In this document: positions 21,328 through 32,164 of the stretch, one piece after another | Position numbering within the stretch: the first letter of the stretch is position 1 | Layout of the letters: each line of letters begins with the position of its first letter | Assembly (NCBI GenBank): GCA_027621175.1 | Contig: JAQCCM010000001.1 | Coordinates: forward strand, 124,001-188,000 | DNA length: 64,000 bases | From: Bacteroidota bacterium | GTDB taxonomy: Bacteria; Bacteroidota; Bacteroidia; Flavobacteriales; Flavobacteriaceae | Direction of reading: 5' to 3' | Program-made: the position numbers and the translations under genes | The notes under the pieces: generated by a model | Databases searched by the model: none | Told to the model about the DNA's origin: nothing | What the model saw: only the letters and a program-made list of their open reading frames with translations

Positions 21328-21792
21328 ATGAACTACACCTACTTTTTTGTTATTTTAATTGGTTTTAGCTGTACCATTACACAAAAAACAGAAGTTCCTA
21401 CGCTTTCATATTCGGAATTAAAACCTCTGTTACATAAAGAAGGAAACAAAACCTATGTGGTCAACTTTTGGGCTACATGGTGCGCGCCCTGCATTAAGGA
21501 ACTCCCCTATTTTGAAGCCATAAATCAAAAGAAAAATGTAGAAGTACTTTTGGTAAGTCTAGATTTCCCCAAACACAAAGAAAGTCGGTTGTTACCCTTT
21601 ATTAAAAAAAAACAGTTACAATCAAAAGTGGTGCTTTTAGATGACAGCAACGAAAACCTTTGGATAAACGCCATTGACTCCACGTGGAGCGGTGCCATTC
21701 CTGCAACAATTATTTACAACCAAAACAAACGCATGTTCTATGAACAGTCTTTTACCGAAGACGAATTAAATCAAATCATTAATACTTTTTAA
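21328..21792 (+). CDS. TlpA-like thioredoxin-fold protein
   Basis: VVNFWATWCAPCIKELPYFE. Confidence 0.88.
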   Translation: MNYTYFFVILIGFSCTITQKTEVPTLSYSELKPLLHKEGNKTYVVNFWATWCAPCIKELPYFEAINQKKNVEVLLVSLDFPKHKESRLLPFIKKKQLQSKVVLLDDSNENLWINAIDSTWSGAIPATIIYNQNKRMFYEQSFTEDELNQIINTF

Positions 21793-21802
21793 TCCCTAAC
21801 CC

Positions 21803-22393
21803 ATGAAAACAATCCTAATTCTAATCAGTTCTCTATTTATATTTACCCACAACCACGGCTATAAGGTCGGAGATATTGCCACTGACTTTTCACTCTCTAA
21901 CACCAACGGCGAGAAGGTTTCCTTAGTAGATTATGCAGACGCCAAAGGCTTTATCGTGATTTTCACCTGTAATACCTGTCCCTATTCTGTTGCTTATGAA
22001 GACCGCATTATTGCTTTAGATAAAAAATACGCAACAAAAGGCTATCCCGTAATTGCCATTAATCCTAACGATCCTGCAGCCATTGGTGGCGAGCAACTTA
22101 TCGACATGAAAACTCGTGCCGCAGAAAAAGGATTTACATTTCCCTATTTACAAGATAAAGGACAGTATGTATATCCAAAATATGGTGCCACTAAAACACC
22201 GCATGTATTTATATTAGAAAAACAAGAAAAAGGCAATGTGGTGCAGTATATCGGAGCCATTGATGATAGTTCTAGAAACCCTGAAGCGGTGAAAGAACGT
22301 TATGTAGCCGATGCGGTAGATGCACTTTTGGCAGGTCAATTGCCTAAAGTAACCTACACCAAAGCTATTGGATGTTCTATTAAAACATTGTAA
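21803..22393 (+). CDS. Thioredoxin/AhpC-TSA-like secreted protein
   Basis: VGDIATDFSLSNTNGEKVSLVDY...FTCNTCPYSVAYEDRI. Confidence 0.85.
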   Translation: MKTILILISSLFIFTHNHGYKVGDIATDFSLSNTNGEKVSLVDYADAKGFIVIFTCNTCPYSVAYEDRIIALDKKYATKGYPVIAINPNDPAAIGGEQLIDMKTRAAEKGFTFPYLQDKGQYVYPKYGATKTPHVFILEKQEKGNVVQYIGAIDDSSRNPEAVKERYVADAVDALLAGQLPKVTYTKAIGCSIKTL

Positions 22394-23488
22394 TTAAACA
22401 TTAAATCTAAAGTGCATGACATCTCCGTCTTTAACGGTGTAGTCTTTGCCTTCTACCCTAGCTTTTCCAGCTTCTTTGGCTTTTTGTTCAGAGCCAAAAT
22501 GATCATAATCCGCATAGGAGATAACTTCTGCGCGGATAAAGCCTTTTTCGAAGTCGGTATGAATAACACCTGCTGCTTGTGGTGCAGAAGCGCCTGCGGG
22601 AATGGTCCATGCGCGCACTTCCTTCTCTCCAGCAGTGAAATACGTTTCTAGTTTGAGAAGTTTGTATGTAGCACGAATAAGCTTAGCAGCTCCAGGCTCT
22701 TCTAAGCCCAAATCTTCTAAAAACAGTTGGCGTTCTTCGTAAGTTTCCAATTCGTTGATATCAGCTTCTGTGGCAACGGCCAGCACCAATACTTCAGTAT
22801 TTTCGGAAGCTATAGCGTTTTGCACTTGCGTAACATAGGCATTTCCAGTTGCAGCGGCACTTTCATCAACGTTACACACGTATAGTACCGGCTTATCAGT
22901 AATCAGTTGTAGCGGGGATACAAATGCTAAACGATCATCCTCGGAAACTTCAATGGCGCGTACCGAATTGGCCGCTTCGAGTCCGTTATGCAATACCTCC
23001 AAAACGGCAAGTTCTTTTTGCGCCTCTTTATTTCCTGTTCTAGCAGCTCTTTTTACTTTTTCAAGGCGTTTTTCAACCGCTTCCAAGTCTTTAAGTTGCA
23101 ATTCGATGTCAATCGTTTCTTTATCGCGGATGGGATCAACAGAGCCGTCAACATGGACAATATTATCATTATCAAAACAACGTAATACGTGAATGATCGC
23201 ATCTGTTTCTCTGATATTTGCTAAAAACTGATTGCCTAATCCCTCTCCTTTACTTGCGCCTTTTACCAAGCCTGCAATATCTACAATTTCCACCGTAGCA
23301 GGAATAACTTTTTGAGGATTGACGAGTGCTTCTAATCGATTTAATCTTGGGTCGGGAACGTTTACCACGCCAATATTAGGCTCAATGGTACAAAAGGGGA
23401 AATTGGCACTTTGCGCCTTTGCACTAGATAAACAATTAAAAAGTGTGGATTTGCCTACGTTGGGCAGCCCTACAATACCTGCTTTCAT
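22394..23488 (-). CDS. ychF: Redox-regulated ATPase YchF
   Basis: [21 protein letters not shown]...[14 protein letters not shown]...[20 protein letters not shown]. Confidence 0.95.
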   Translation of the reverse strand: MKAGIVGLPNVGKSTLFNCLSSAKAQSANFPFCTIEPNIGVVNVPDPRLNRLEALVNPQKVIPATVEIVDIAGLVKGASKGEGLGNQFLANIRETDAIIHVLRCFDNDNIVHVDGSVDPIRDKETIDIELQLKDLEAVEKRLEKVKRAARTGNKEAQKELAVLEVLHNGLEAANSVRAIEVSEDDRLAFVSPLQLITDKPVLYVCNVDESAAATGNAYVTQVQNAIASENTEVLVLAVATEADINELETYEERQLFLEDLGLEEPGAAKLIRATYKLLKLETYFTAGEKEVRAWTIPAGASAPQAAGVIHTDFEKGFIRAEVISYADYDHFGSEQKAKEAGKARVEGKDYTVKDGDVMHFRFNV

Positions 23489-23489
23489 A

Positions 23490-23840
23490 TTATTCTGGAT
23501 GCATAAAGCGTTGCTTGCCTAAGAGAACTTCTTCTGTTTCTACATGATCTTCATCTGGAATACAGCAATCCACGGGACAAACGGCAGCACATTGTGGCTC
23601 ATCGTGAAATCCCTTACACTCGGTACATTTATCTGGAACGATAAAATACACTTCGTCAGAAATGGGTTCTTGCATGGCGTCAGCGTCAACAGCATTTCCG
23701 TTAGGCAATACAACATCGCCACTTAACGAGGTGCCGTCTGCGTAATTCCAATCAAAAGCACCTTCGTAAATAGCCGTGTTTGGGCATTCAGGTTCACATG
23801 CCCCACAATTAATACATTCATCCGTTATGATAATAGCCAT
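23490..23840 (-). CDS. 4Fe-4S ferredoxin
   Basis: [21 protein letters not shown] and DKCTECKG...[10 protein letters not shown] cysteine clusters. Confidence 0.93.
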   Translation of the reverse strand: MAIIITDECINCGACEPECPNTAIYEGAFDWNYADGTSLSGDVVLPNGNAVDADAMQEPISDEVYFIVPDKCTECKGFHDEPQCAAVCPVDCCIPDEDHVETEEVLLGKQRFMHPE

Positions 23841-23850
23841 AGCAATTCTT

Positions 23851-23866
23851 TAACTTTGCAAAGTTA
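23851..23866. promoter_or_regulatory. 16-bp perfect palindrome TAACTTTGCAAAGTTA; overlapping divergent TAnnTTTG -7 boxes
   Basis: Exact palindrome in the divergent intergenic region; each strand reads TAACTTTG; minus strand also has a TTG 19 nt upstream. Confidence 0.65.
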
Positions 23867-23891
23867 GTGCATAAGCACACCACAGCAAAAT

Positions 23892-24926
23892 ATGAATTCA
23901 CACCAAAATACCATTACTGCTTTTACAGCATTAGGACAACTTTTTAGCGATTACACCAATAAGAAAGCCACTTCCAATACATGGGTAGAAAAACTTGATA
24001 ATGCGATTATTAGCGCATCCAGTCGGAACAAATGGTTTACAAAAGACAACCTTGATTTTTGCATTAAAACATGGGGAAATACACTTACAGAATCTAATAT
24101 ATCGGTATGGCTAAACACCTATCCTGCCCAACAAACATCGGAGCGATTGGGCTTGGTGCTAGCAGGAAACATTCCGCTTGTAGGTCTTCACGATGTGTTG
24201 AGTGGCTTGGCTTCTGGGTATAGCATTGAAATCAAATCTTCTAGTAACGATAATATATTACTACCATTTGTGGTAGATTTTTTAAGTGAAACCCAAATCG
24301 AATGGAAACACAAGATTCACTTTACAGATGGAAAGCTGGAAAAATTTGATCGCGTAATTGCCACTGGAAGTACCAATACCGCACGTTATTTTGAATATTA
24401 TTTTAAAAATGTACCGCACATTGTGCGTAAAACCCGTAATGGTGTAGCCGTTCTTGACGGATCTGAAACCCAAGAAGAACTCGCAGCACTTTGCATGGAT
24501 ATCATACACTATTTTGGATTGGGTTGCCGAAGTGTTTCGCATCTCATGGTCCCCGAGGGCTATGATTTTAACGAATTGTTTTTGGCATTATACGAGTATC
24601 GAGAGCTTATTCACCACAATGCATATGCCAACAATTACGATTACAACAAAGCCGTGTATTTGATGCAGGAAATAGCATTGTTAGAGAATGGGTTTATTAT
24701 GTTTAAAAAAGATAAGAATCTAAATTCTCCAATTGCCTGTGTGCATTACAGTACTTATAAAGACATTGAAGAAGTTGAAAAATCAATCGAGCTACAACAG
24801 GAACAAATTCAGTGTGTGGTAAGTTCTTGCTTGAAAAACAGCTTAGCGTTTGGGCATACCCAGCTCCCGAAGCTTACCGATTATGCCGATCATGTGGATA
24901 CCATGGCGTTTTTGTTGAAAAAGTAA
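23892..24926 (+). CDS. Acyl-CoA reductase (LuxC family)
   Basis: LGLVLAGNIPLVGLHDVLSGLASGYSIEIKSSSND...YFGLGCRSVSHLMVPEGYDF. Confidence 0.85.
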   Translation: MNSHQNTITAFTALGQLFSDYTNKKATSNTWVEKLDNAIISASSRNKWFTKDNLDFCIKTWGNTLTESNISVWLNTYPAQQTSERLGLVLAGNIPLVGLHDVLSGLASGYSIEIKSSSNDNILLPFVVDFLSETQIEWKHKIHFTDGKLEKFDRVIATGSTNTARYFEYYFKNVPHIVRKTRNGVAVLDGSETQEELAALCMDIIHYFGLGCRSVSHLMVPEGYDFNELFLALYEYRELIHHNAYANNYDYNKAVYLMQEIALLENGFIMFKKDKNLNSPIACVHYSTYKDIEEVEKSIELQQEQIQCVVSSCLKNSLAFGHTQLPKLTDYADHVDTMAFLLKK

Positions 24927-24988
24927 CATAAATTTCTAAGCGTAACTGCATCGGTTTTTGTTACTTTGCGACTTAAATTTTTATCTCT

Positions 24989-26053
24989 ATGAAAAAGCAC
25001 AACTTTAGTGCTGGGCCTTGTATCCTACCGCAAGAAGTCATGCGAAAAGCTGCAGAAGCGGTGGTTGAACTGGACAACTCTGGTTTATCGCTCATTGAAA
25101 TTTCACATCGAAGTCCTGCGTTTATCGATATTATGGAACGTGCCACTTCATTGACACTTGAACTTTTAGGGCTTCAAGACAAAGGGTACAAAGCCATGTT
25201 TTTGCAAGGTGGAGCTAGCTTGCAGTTTATTGCTACTGCCTACAATCTTCTAGAGAATAAAGCTGGATACTGCAACACTGGAACGTGGTCAACAAAAGCC
25301 ATTAAGGAAGCCAAATTAATCGGAGATGTTGTCGAAGTGTCGTCTTCAAAGGAAACTAACTTTAATTACATTCCAAAAGGCTTTGACATTCCTTCAGGTT
25401 TAGACTACCTCCATATCACAACCAACAACACTATTTTTGGAACGCAATACAAAGCGCTTCCTGAAACAGAAACGGTATTAGTTGCCGATTCATCCTCTGA
25501 TATTTTTTCTCGTGAATTAGATTTTAGCAAATTTGGTCTTTTATATGCTGGTGCGCAAAAGAACATGGGTCCTGCCGGAACTACACTCGTGGTAGTTAAA
25601 GAAGAAGTACTGGGAAAGGTTTCGCACAAAATTCCTTCTATGTTGGATTATAAAATCCATGCAGATAAGGAAAGTATGTTTAACACGCCTCCTGTATTTC
25701 CGGTTTATACTTCGATGCTTAATTTGGAATGGCTGAAAAACAAAGGCGGTATTTCCGCTATCGAAAAAGAAAACAACGCCAAAGCAGCGCTTATGTACGG
25801 AGAAATTGACCGCAATCCCCTATTTGATGGATTTGCTGCTACAGAAGACCGAAGCACCATGAACGCTACGTTTACGCTGAATACGCCAGAGCTAAAAGAT
25901 CATTTTGAGGCTATGGCAAAAGAAGCTGGACTAAATGGTATTAATGGTCACCGCTCTGTCGGCGGTTACCGCGCATCGATGTACAACGCACTTCCTATTG
26001 AGTCGGTGCAAGTATTGGTAGATGTCATGAAAACATTAGAACAAAAAGCATAA
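24989..26053 (+). CDS. serC: 3-phosphoserine aminotransferase
   Basis: HNFSAGPCILP...LIEISHRSPAF...FLQGGASLQF...YAGAQKNMGPAG. Confidence 0.95.
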   Translation: MKKHNFSAGPCILPQEVMRKAAEAVVELDNSGLSLIEISHRSPAFIDIMERATSLTLELLGLQDKGYKAMFLQGGASLQFIATAYNLLENKAGYCNTGTWSTKAIKEAKLIGDVVEVSSSKETNFNYIPKGFDIPSGLDYLHITTNNTIFGTQYKALPETETVLVADSSSDIFSRELDFSKFGLLYAGAQKNMGPAGTTLVVVKEEVLGKVSHKIPSMLDYKIHADKESMFNTPPVFPVYTSMLNLEWLKNKGGISAIEKENNAKAALMYGEIDRNPLFDGFAATEDRSTMNATFTLNTPELKDHFEAMAKEAGLNGINGHRSVGGYRASMYNALPIESVQVLVDVMKTLEQKA

Positions 26054-26060
26054 TTCACAT

Positions 26061-27011
26061 ATGAATATTCACGCAAATGACGGCGTATCGCAATCAGGTA
26101 TTGATGCATTAACGCAAGCAGGTTTCACAGTAACCACCACCAATGTAGCCCAAGAACAACTTGTTGCTTACATCAACGAAAACCAAATTACGGGCTTACT
26201 GGTGCGGAGCGCCACAACGGCACGTAAAGAATTAATAGATGCATGCCCAGGGCTTAAGCTTATTGGTCGCGGTGGTGTTGGTATGGATAACATCGATGTT
26301 GATTATGCGCGTGAAAAGGGATTACATGTAATCAACACGCCAGCAGCTTCGTCTTCATCTGTGGCTGAGTTGGTGTTTGCGCACTTGTTTGGTGCAGTTC
26401 GTTTTTTATATGATGCAAACCGCAACATGCCTCTTGATGGTGAAACGAAGTTTAAAGCACTTAAAAAAGCCTATGCTGGGGGTATTGAACTACATGGTAA
26501 AACATTAGGAATTATTGGATTTGGTCGTATTGGCCAGGCCACGGCAAAAATAGCTTTGGGATTGGGAATGGACGTGGCAGCCTATGATCCATTTATGGAA
26601 GAAGCTACTATTACAGTTGATTTCTTTAACGGTCAGACTGTAGATATTGCCATAAAAACACACTCATTTGACGATGTACTTTCGCAATCAGACTTTGTTA
26701 CACTACACGTTCCCGCACAGGACAAACCCACTATAGGTGCCGCTGAATTTGCCAAGATGAAAAAAGGTGCAGGTCTAATCAACGCTGCTCGTGGTGGTGT
26801 AGTAGATGAAGAAGCACTTGTTGCCGCTTTGGATAACGAACATCTGGCGTTTGCAGCTTTGGATACGTTTGTTAATGAACCCACTCCAGCTGTTACCCTA
26901 TTGATGCATCCAAAAATTTCGCTTACGCCACATATTGGTGCCGCTACCAAAGAAGCACAAGACCGTATTGGTACGGAATTGGCACAACAAATCAGTGAAC
27001 TTTTAGGCTAA
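26061..27011 (+). CDS. serA: D-3-phosphoglycerate dehydrogenase / D-2-hydroxyacid dehydrogenase
   Basis: LGIIGFGRIGQATAKIALGLGM...INAARGGVVDEEAL...LTPHIGAATKEAQDRIG. Confidence 0.9.
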   Translation: MNIHANDGVSQSGIDALTQAGFTVTTTNVAQEQLVAYINENQITGLLVRSATTARKELIDACPGLKLIGRGGVGMDNIDVDYAREKGLHVINTPAASSSSVAELVFAHLFGAVRFLYDANRNMPLDGETKFKALKKAYAGGIELHGKTLGIIGFGRIGQATAKIALGLGMDVAAYDPFMEEATITVDFFNGQTVDIAIKTHSFDDVLSQSDFVTLHVPAQDKPTIGAAEFAKMKKGAGLINAARGGVVDEEALVAALDNEHLAFAALDTFVNEPTPAVTLLMHPKISLTPHIGAATKEAQDRIGTELAQQISELLG

Positions 27012-27329
27012 ATGCACCGACTAAAAAAACGTTGGGGAATTGATTCCAATTTCCAATTGGTTATGATTTTGGTGGTTTTTGCCGTTACGGGTTCTTCTGC
27101 TGCAAAACTTGCCACTCCCCTAACAAATTATTTGGGGATCACGGCAGAAAATTTTTCAGGATGGATTTATTGGCCGGTCAGAATTTTATTAATCTTTCCC
27201 ATATATCAAGTGTTACTTGTTTTTTTTGGTTTTATTTTTGGTCAATTCACGTTTTTTTGGAACTTTGTGAAGAAAATGCTCTCCCGCATGGGGTTAGCTT
27301 TTTTGTTCACATCAAAAGATGATGCCTAA
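27012..27329 (+). CDS. Conserved small membrane protein
   Basis: 105 aa, two predicted TM stretches, abuts serA. Confidence 0.7.
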   Translation: MHRLKKRWGIDSNFQLVMILVVFAVTGSSAAKLATPLTNYLGITAENFSGWIYWPVRILLIFPIYQVLLVFFGFIFGQFTFFWNFVKKMLSRMGLAFLFTSKDDA

Positions 27330-27627
27330 ACTGTATTTTTTTCGGTTATTGTTTTTAGGGTTATTATTTTACCCTACGTTGGCGCAGCATGTTCATATTT
27401 TTGATTACCACGATCACCCTGTTTGTAACGATAGTACGCTTCATTTTCATGAAGGTGATACCACCTGTGAATTATTAGATTATGTGTCTAATGTACAAGC
27501 GGTTCTTCCCCTATTTTCGTTTTTCTCACTCCCGGAGTCTTTTCTTTTAGAAAAAACATATTTAGTTACTTTTGTATATACTAAAACACTGCTTACTAAG
27601 CAGTTACGTGCCCCCCCTGTTTTATAG
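27319..27627 (+). CDS. Short His-rich secreted protein, putative metal binding
   Basis: Signal peptide then QHVHIFDYHDHPVCNDSTLHFHEGDTTC; C-terminal RAPPVL. Confidence 0.6.
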   Translation: MMPKLYFFRLLFLGLLFYPTLAQHVHIFDYHDHPVCNDSTLHFHEGDTTCELLDYVSNVQAVLPLFSFFSLPESFLLEKTYLVTFVYTKTLLTKQLRAPPVL

Positions 27628-27699
27628 TTTTCTCGAAGTACATTATTTTTAAATCCAATTATTGGGTTTATCCTTATTTATTATTATAAAACTATAAAC

Positions 27700-28299
27700 A
27701 TGTCAAAAAATATTTTTAAAAAAACCGTATTAATCGCTGCTATACTTTTTTTAGCATCTTGTAATGATGATGATGAGTCTGAAATCATTAATGAGGAAGA
27801 AGAATTCTCTAGGGTAGTAATCACTGTTACAAATGAAGGCGACCAATCTTCAGAACAATACACATTTGAAGTTGAAGGTCACGACCACGAAGGTGAATCT
27901 GAGAGTACAGAAGACACAGAAGACACGCACGAAGATCACCTAGAAGTTGAACTTGCGACGAACTCCTCTTACCTTTTCGAAATTCGTTTTTACAATGATG
28001 AAGATCCAAACAACCCAGAGGATGTTACGCAAGAAATCATAAATGAAGCAGATGACCACCACGTATTCTATGAATTAATAGATGGCGCAAACATCACTAT
28101 TGAATCTGGAACTGGCGATACCATGGATAGTAATTCTAATCCGCTTAATCTGATTACAAGATGGACAACCACAGACGCTGGTGTAGCTGATGTAATTGCT
28201 TATTTGATTCATGAACCCAGTGTAAAAACAGGTGATACACGTGATGATTTTGGCGGTGCTACGGACGTGGAAATAGAATTTGAAGCACACGTAGAATAA
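27700..28299 (+). CDS. Lipoprotein with His/Glu-rich segment, TonB-receptor-associated
   Basis: Lipobox LASC; GHDHEGESESTEDTEDTHEDH; lies directly upstream of a TonB-dependent receptor. Confidence 0.7.
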   Translation: MSKNIFKKTVLIAAILFLASCNDDDESEIINEEEEFSRVVITVTNEGDQSSEQYTFEVEGHDHEGESESTEDTEDTHEDHLEVELATNSSYLFEIRFYNDEDPNNPEDVTQEIINEADDHHVFYELIDGANITIESGTGDTMDSNSNPLNLITRWTTTDAGVADVIAYLIHEPSVKTGDTRDDFGGATDVEIEFEAHVE

Positions 28300-28320
28300 G
28301 TACATAGTCTGTTAATTATT

Positions 28321-30777
28321 TTGAAGAACTCACGTACAGAAACAATTTGTTGTAACTATTCAAGTTGTTCTTATCTTATCAAGGCGGTAGTCAGTATTTT
28401 TATACTGGCTACCAGCTTTGTTTTTTCTCAAGAGTGTACGCTTACAATTGATGGGAAAATTCTAGATATTGAGGAGAACGCACCTTTAGAGGCAGCAGTG
28501 ATACAAGTGCTAGAAACGCGTTTAACCGCTGTTTCTGACGCCAATGGAACGTTTGTGCTTCCCACCCAATGCAAAGGCAAACTGACACTTAAAATATCCC
28601 ATTTAAATTGTAAACCTGTTTATAGAGAAATTGATTTGGATAAATCAAGTTCGTTTAATTTTCTATTGGAACATCGGGTTGAAAACTTAGACGAAGTGGT
28701 TGTTTCTAAACTAAGAGTTCATGAGCATTCAGCAACAAGTAAACTACACGCGCTAAGCGAATTACAAAAAGATCGTTTTAGCAGTAAAGGTCTTGCAGGA
28801 GCACTTGAGCAAATCAGTGGGGTTACTGTTCTATCAACGGGAAATAGCATAGGAAAGCCCGTCATACACGGTATGTTTGGGAGCCGCGTTGGTGTTGTTT
28901 ACGATGATGTGATGTTAGAAAATCAGCAATGGGGACAAGATCATGCCCCAAATGTAGATTTAAATACATTTGAAAACATCCGTTTAATTAAAGGGGCTGG
29001 TACACTCAAATACGGAACTACTCCAGGCGGTGTGGTTATCCTTGAATCAATTTTACCAAAGCGTGTGGATTCCCTGTACGGCAAAACGATACTTAGTGGT
29101 ATGTATAATGGTCGCGGGTATAGCGCCATTAGCAATTGGGTGAAATCTTACAAAAGTGGTGCTTATATCAAATTACAGGGAACTTTTAAGAGGAATGGTG
29201 ATTTTACCGCTCCAAATTACAATTTAACAAACACTGGAAATAAAGAAAATAATTTCTCTGTTTTACTTGGCAAAAACGGACTTCAACATAAATGGAAAGC
29301 ATTCTTTAGCTATTTTGATACTGATATAGCAATATTAAAGAGTGCACATATTGGCAATGTAAAAGACTTGTTACGTGCCATTGAGTCTGATGTTCCGCTA
29401 GTTATCGACCCACTCAAAAGTGATATTGGTTATCCCAAGCAGGCAAATAACCACTACACTGCCAATATTGAATATACAAATACGAATTTCGCCAATGGTG
29501 AGTTGCATCTCAAGTATAGCTGGCAAAAGAATATCCGAAAAGAATTTGATACAAGAAGGGGCTCACGTAAAAACACACCTTCGTTGAACATGGAGTTAAA
29601 CACACATAATGTACTGTCAAATTACGAATGGAACACAAGGTTTGGGGACTTTGATTCGGGTGTTTTTTTCCAGGTGCAAGACAATTACTCAAATCCAGAA
29701 ACAGAGATACGCAGATTAATTCCGGATTATTTAAAAACTAAATTGGGCAGCTATTTTACTGCTACGTTTGACAATACCAAAGATTTTATTTTCGAGTTTG
29801 GTGCACGTTATGAGTACCACAATAACGAGGTTCAAAAGTTTTATAGAGACAGTCGTTGGAACCTTAAGAATTACGAAGCTCCGTTTAGAAAATATGTTGT
29901 TAAAGAAGAGGCCAGTCAAAAATTAGTGAAAAGAACATTAACGTTCAACACCTTTTCGTTTAATGCAGGTGTTCGCCATAGCTTATCGCCCTCTTACAGT
30001 TTAAATGTAAATTACAACCATACGCAACGCGCCCCAAACATAGCCGAAATGTTTAGCGACGGTTTGCACCACTCACTTGCATCCATTGAATATGGAAACC
30101 CTTTTTTAGAAAAAGAAACTACCCACAAGGCCGTCATCGATTTTGAGAAAAAAGTAGGTGATTTTCAATTCGCTATAACGCCATTTATTACCCTTGGAAA
30201 AAACAATTATGTGATTATTGAACCTACAGGCGTTGAGAACACCATTAGAGGAGCATTTCCTGTATGGGAATACACAGCAGTAAGTGCATTGTTTAAAGGG
30301 ATTGATCTAGATTTTTCTTATGCGTTTAATGCGAATACGCAGTTTAGAAATACAACTTCTTGGGTGGAAGCCACAAATACCAAAACAGATTTACCTCTTG
30401 TCAATATCCCGCCGTTGACCATGAATAACCAGTTACAGTTTTCATTGCCAAATTGGAAGTCCTTTTTTGTACTGCTAAACAGCAATATTGTTTTTAGACA
30501 AAACCGTTACCCCAACAATAACTTCCCACAAGCTGTTGTTGAAAACGGCCAAATCGTAACTAAAACAGTGGATATAAGTACGCCTCCTAATGGATATCAC
30601 GATCTAGGTCTTGAACTAAATTGGGGACCCTATCCCCTACGTTCAAGTAAAGTCAGCGTGTCTTTAATTTTAGACAATGTACTAGATGCTTCGTATAGAA
30701 ATTACCTAAACCGATTGCGATTTTACTCCGACGAAATTGGAAGAAATATAAGTTTACAAATCAAACTATATCACTAA
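28321..30777 (+). CDS. TonB-dependent outer membrane receptor, carboxypeptidase-regulatory-like N-terminus (TTG start)
   Basis: CTLTIDGKILDIEENAPLEAAVIQV...; plug LAGALEQISGVTVLSTGNSIGKPVIHGMFGSRV; C-terminal beta-barrel. Confidence 0.9.
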   Translation: MKNSRTETICCNYSSCSYLIKAVVSIFILATSFVFSQECTLTIDGKILDIEENAPLEAAVIQVLETRLTAVSDANGTFVLPTQCKGKLTLKISHLNCKPVYREIDLDKSSSFNFLLEHRVENLDEVVVSKLRVHEHSATSKLHALSELQKDRFSSKGLAGALEQISGVTVLSTGNSIGKPVIHGMFGSRVGVVYDDVMLENQQWGQDHAPNVDLNTFENIRLIKGAGTLKYGTTPGGVVILESILPKRVDSLYGKTILSGMYNGRGYSAISNWVKSYKSGAYIKLQGTFKRNGDFTAPNYNLTNTGNKENNFSVLLGKNGLQHKWKAFFSYFDTDIAILKSAHIGNVKDLLRAIESDVPLVIDPLKSDIGYPKQANNHYTANIEYTNTNFANGELHLKYSWQKNIRKEFDTRRGSRKNTPSLNMELNTHNVLSNYEWNTRFGDFDSGVFFQVQDNYSNPETEIRRLIPDYLKTKLGSYFTATFDNTKDFIFEFGARYEYHNNEVQKFYRDSRWNLKNYEAPFRKYVVKEEASQKLVKRTLTFNTFSFNAGVRHSLSPSYSLNVNYNHTQRAPNIAEMFSDGLHHSLASIEYGNPFLEKETTHKAVIDFEKKVGDFQFAITPFITLGKNNYVIIEPTGVENTIRGAFPVWEYTAVSALFKGIDLDFSYAFNANTQFRNTTSWVEATNTKTDLPLVNIPPLTMNNQLQFSLPNWKSFFVLLNSNIVFRQNRYPNNNFPQAVVENGQIVTKTVDISTPPNGYHDLGLELNWGPYPLRSSKVSVSLILDNVLDASYRNYLNRLRFYSDEIGRNISLQIKLYH

Positions 30778-30783
30778 TTTAAG

Positions 30784-31380
30784 CTAAGAAAGCTTTCCTT
30801 GGATCAGCTTTAAAAACTCATTTCGGGTTTCCATAGCTTCAAAGGCTCCTCGGAATCCTGAGGTTGTTGTTAGCGAGTTTTGTTTTTGTACCCCACGCAT
30901 CATCATACACATATGCGATGCTTCAATTACGATAGCAACTCCTTTAGGATTAAGTGTTTCGTCTATGCAGTTCAAAATTTGCTCGGTAAGACGTTCTTGT
31001 ACCTGTAGGCGTCGAGAAAATACATCCACCACACGTGGGATTTTACTCAACCCCACAATATGTCCATCTGGAATATAAGCAATGTGTGCTTTTCCAAAAA
31101 ACGGAAGCATATGATGCTCACATAAGGAGTATAACTCAATATCTTTCACCAAAACCATTTCGTTGTAGGATTCGGCAAATTTTGCACCTTCCAAAATAGC
31201 TGCTGGATCCATATCATAACCATGGGTTAAAAATTGCATGGCTTTAGCGGCGCGTTTTGGTGTTTCAATAAGTCCTTCACGGAATGGATTTTCCCCCAAA
31301 TCGGTTAGCACCTCCAAATAGTGTTTTTGTATCGATGTAGTCATGTCAGCATCGTATATGTTTTTAGCTTCGAATGTCAT
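30784..31380 (-). CDS. folE: GTP cyclohydrolase I
   Basis: [51 protein letters not shown]. Confidence 0.96.
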   Translation of the reverse strand: MTFEAKNIYDADMTTSIQKHYLEVLTDLGENPFREGLIETPKRAAKAMQFLTHGYDMDPAAILEGAKFAESYNEMVLVKDIELYSLCEHHMLPFFGKAHIAYIPDGHIVGLSKIPRVVDVFSRRLQVQERLTEQILNCIDETLNPKGVAIVIEASHMCMMMRGVQKQNSLTTTSGFRGAFEAMETRNEFLKLIQGKLS

Positions 31381-31910
31381 TGCGTCTTAATTTTTGATGA
31401 ATGATTTTTTAATAGTTTTTTGACTTTGGGTGAAATAACAGCATTGCAATACGGCTGATTCTTATTTAAATTATAGTAATCTTTGTGTTCAATTTCAGCA
31501 GCATAAAACACCTCAAAAGCGGTTACCTCAGTTACAATTGGGCTGGTGAATGTATTTTGCTTTTCCAAGGTTACCATATAGGCTTCAGCGATTTCTTTTT
31601 GTTCAGTAGAATGATAAAACACCCCAGAACGGTATTGCGTACCAACGTCGTTGCCTTGACGATTTAAGGTGGTTGGATCGTGAGTGTCAAAGAAAATTTC
31701 CAATAAGGTTTGAAAGGTAATTTGCGAAGGATCAAATGTAATTTGCACACATTCGGCGTGACCTGTTCTTCCTGTACACACTTCTCGGTATGCCGGGTTT
31801 TTAATATGTCCTCCGGTGTAGCCCGCAATGACTTCTGAAACACCATTAAGACGCGCAAACAAGGTCTCGGTGCACCAAAAACAACCTCCAGCAAAAGTAG
31901 CTAACGCCAT
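31377..31910 (-). CDS. msrA: Peptide methionine sulfoxide reductase MsrA
   Basis: [15 protein letters not shown]...YTGG...[12 protein letters not shown]...YRSGVFYH. Confidence 0.95.
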   Translation of the reverse strand: MALATFAGGCFWCTETLFARLNGVSEVIAGYTGGHIKNPAYREVCTGRTGHAECVQITFDPSQITFQTLLEIFFDTHDPTTLNRQGNDVGTQYRSGVFYHSTEQKEIAEAYMVTLEKQNTFTSPIVTEVTAFEVFYAAEIEHKDYYNLNKNQPYCNAVISPKVKKLLKNHSSKIKTQ

Positions 31911-32164
31911 ATTGTTTAATAATTACTAAGCAAAATTAAACAAAACGTGTTTATTTTCCTATAAACAGAAAAAATAAAAATAAACGGGGGATTAAAAGCA
32001 TACTACATATTTTAAAAATAAAGAAACAATTTTTAATACTTTTGAGACAACATAGACCCAAATCTATTCTTCATTTGTGAACCTACTTCCGAAATTCAAG
32101 AATTTGTTTGGGTTGTATGATTGCGCTTCATATTGAGCAAAAAATACATTTAAAACATATTTAA

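Noticed and set aside
23892-24926. lux bioluminescence operon based on LuxC similarity
   Set aside because: No luxA, luxB, luxD or luxE nearby; LuxC-type acyl-CoA reductases are common in Bacteroidota without luminescence
27645-27665. Weak hairpin AAATCCAAT/ATTGGGTTT upstream of the His-rich lipoprotein as a riboswitch
   Set aside because: Short stem with almost no loop and a wobble pair; no known riboswitch core recognised
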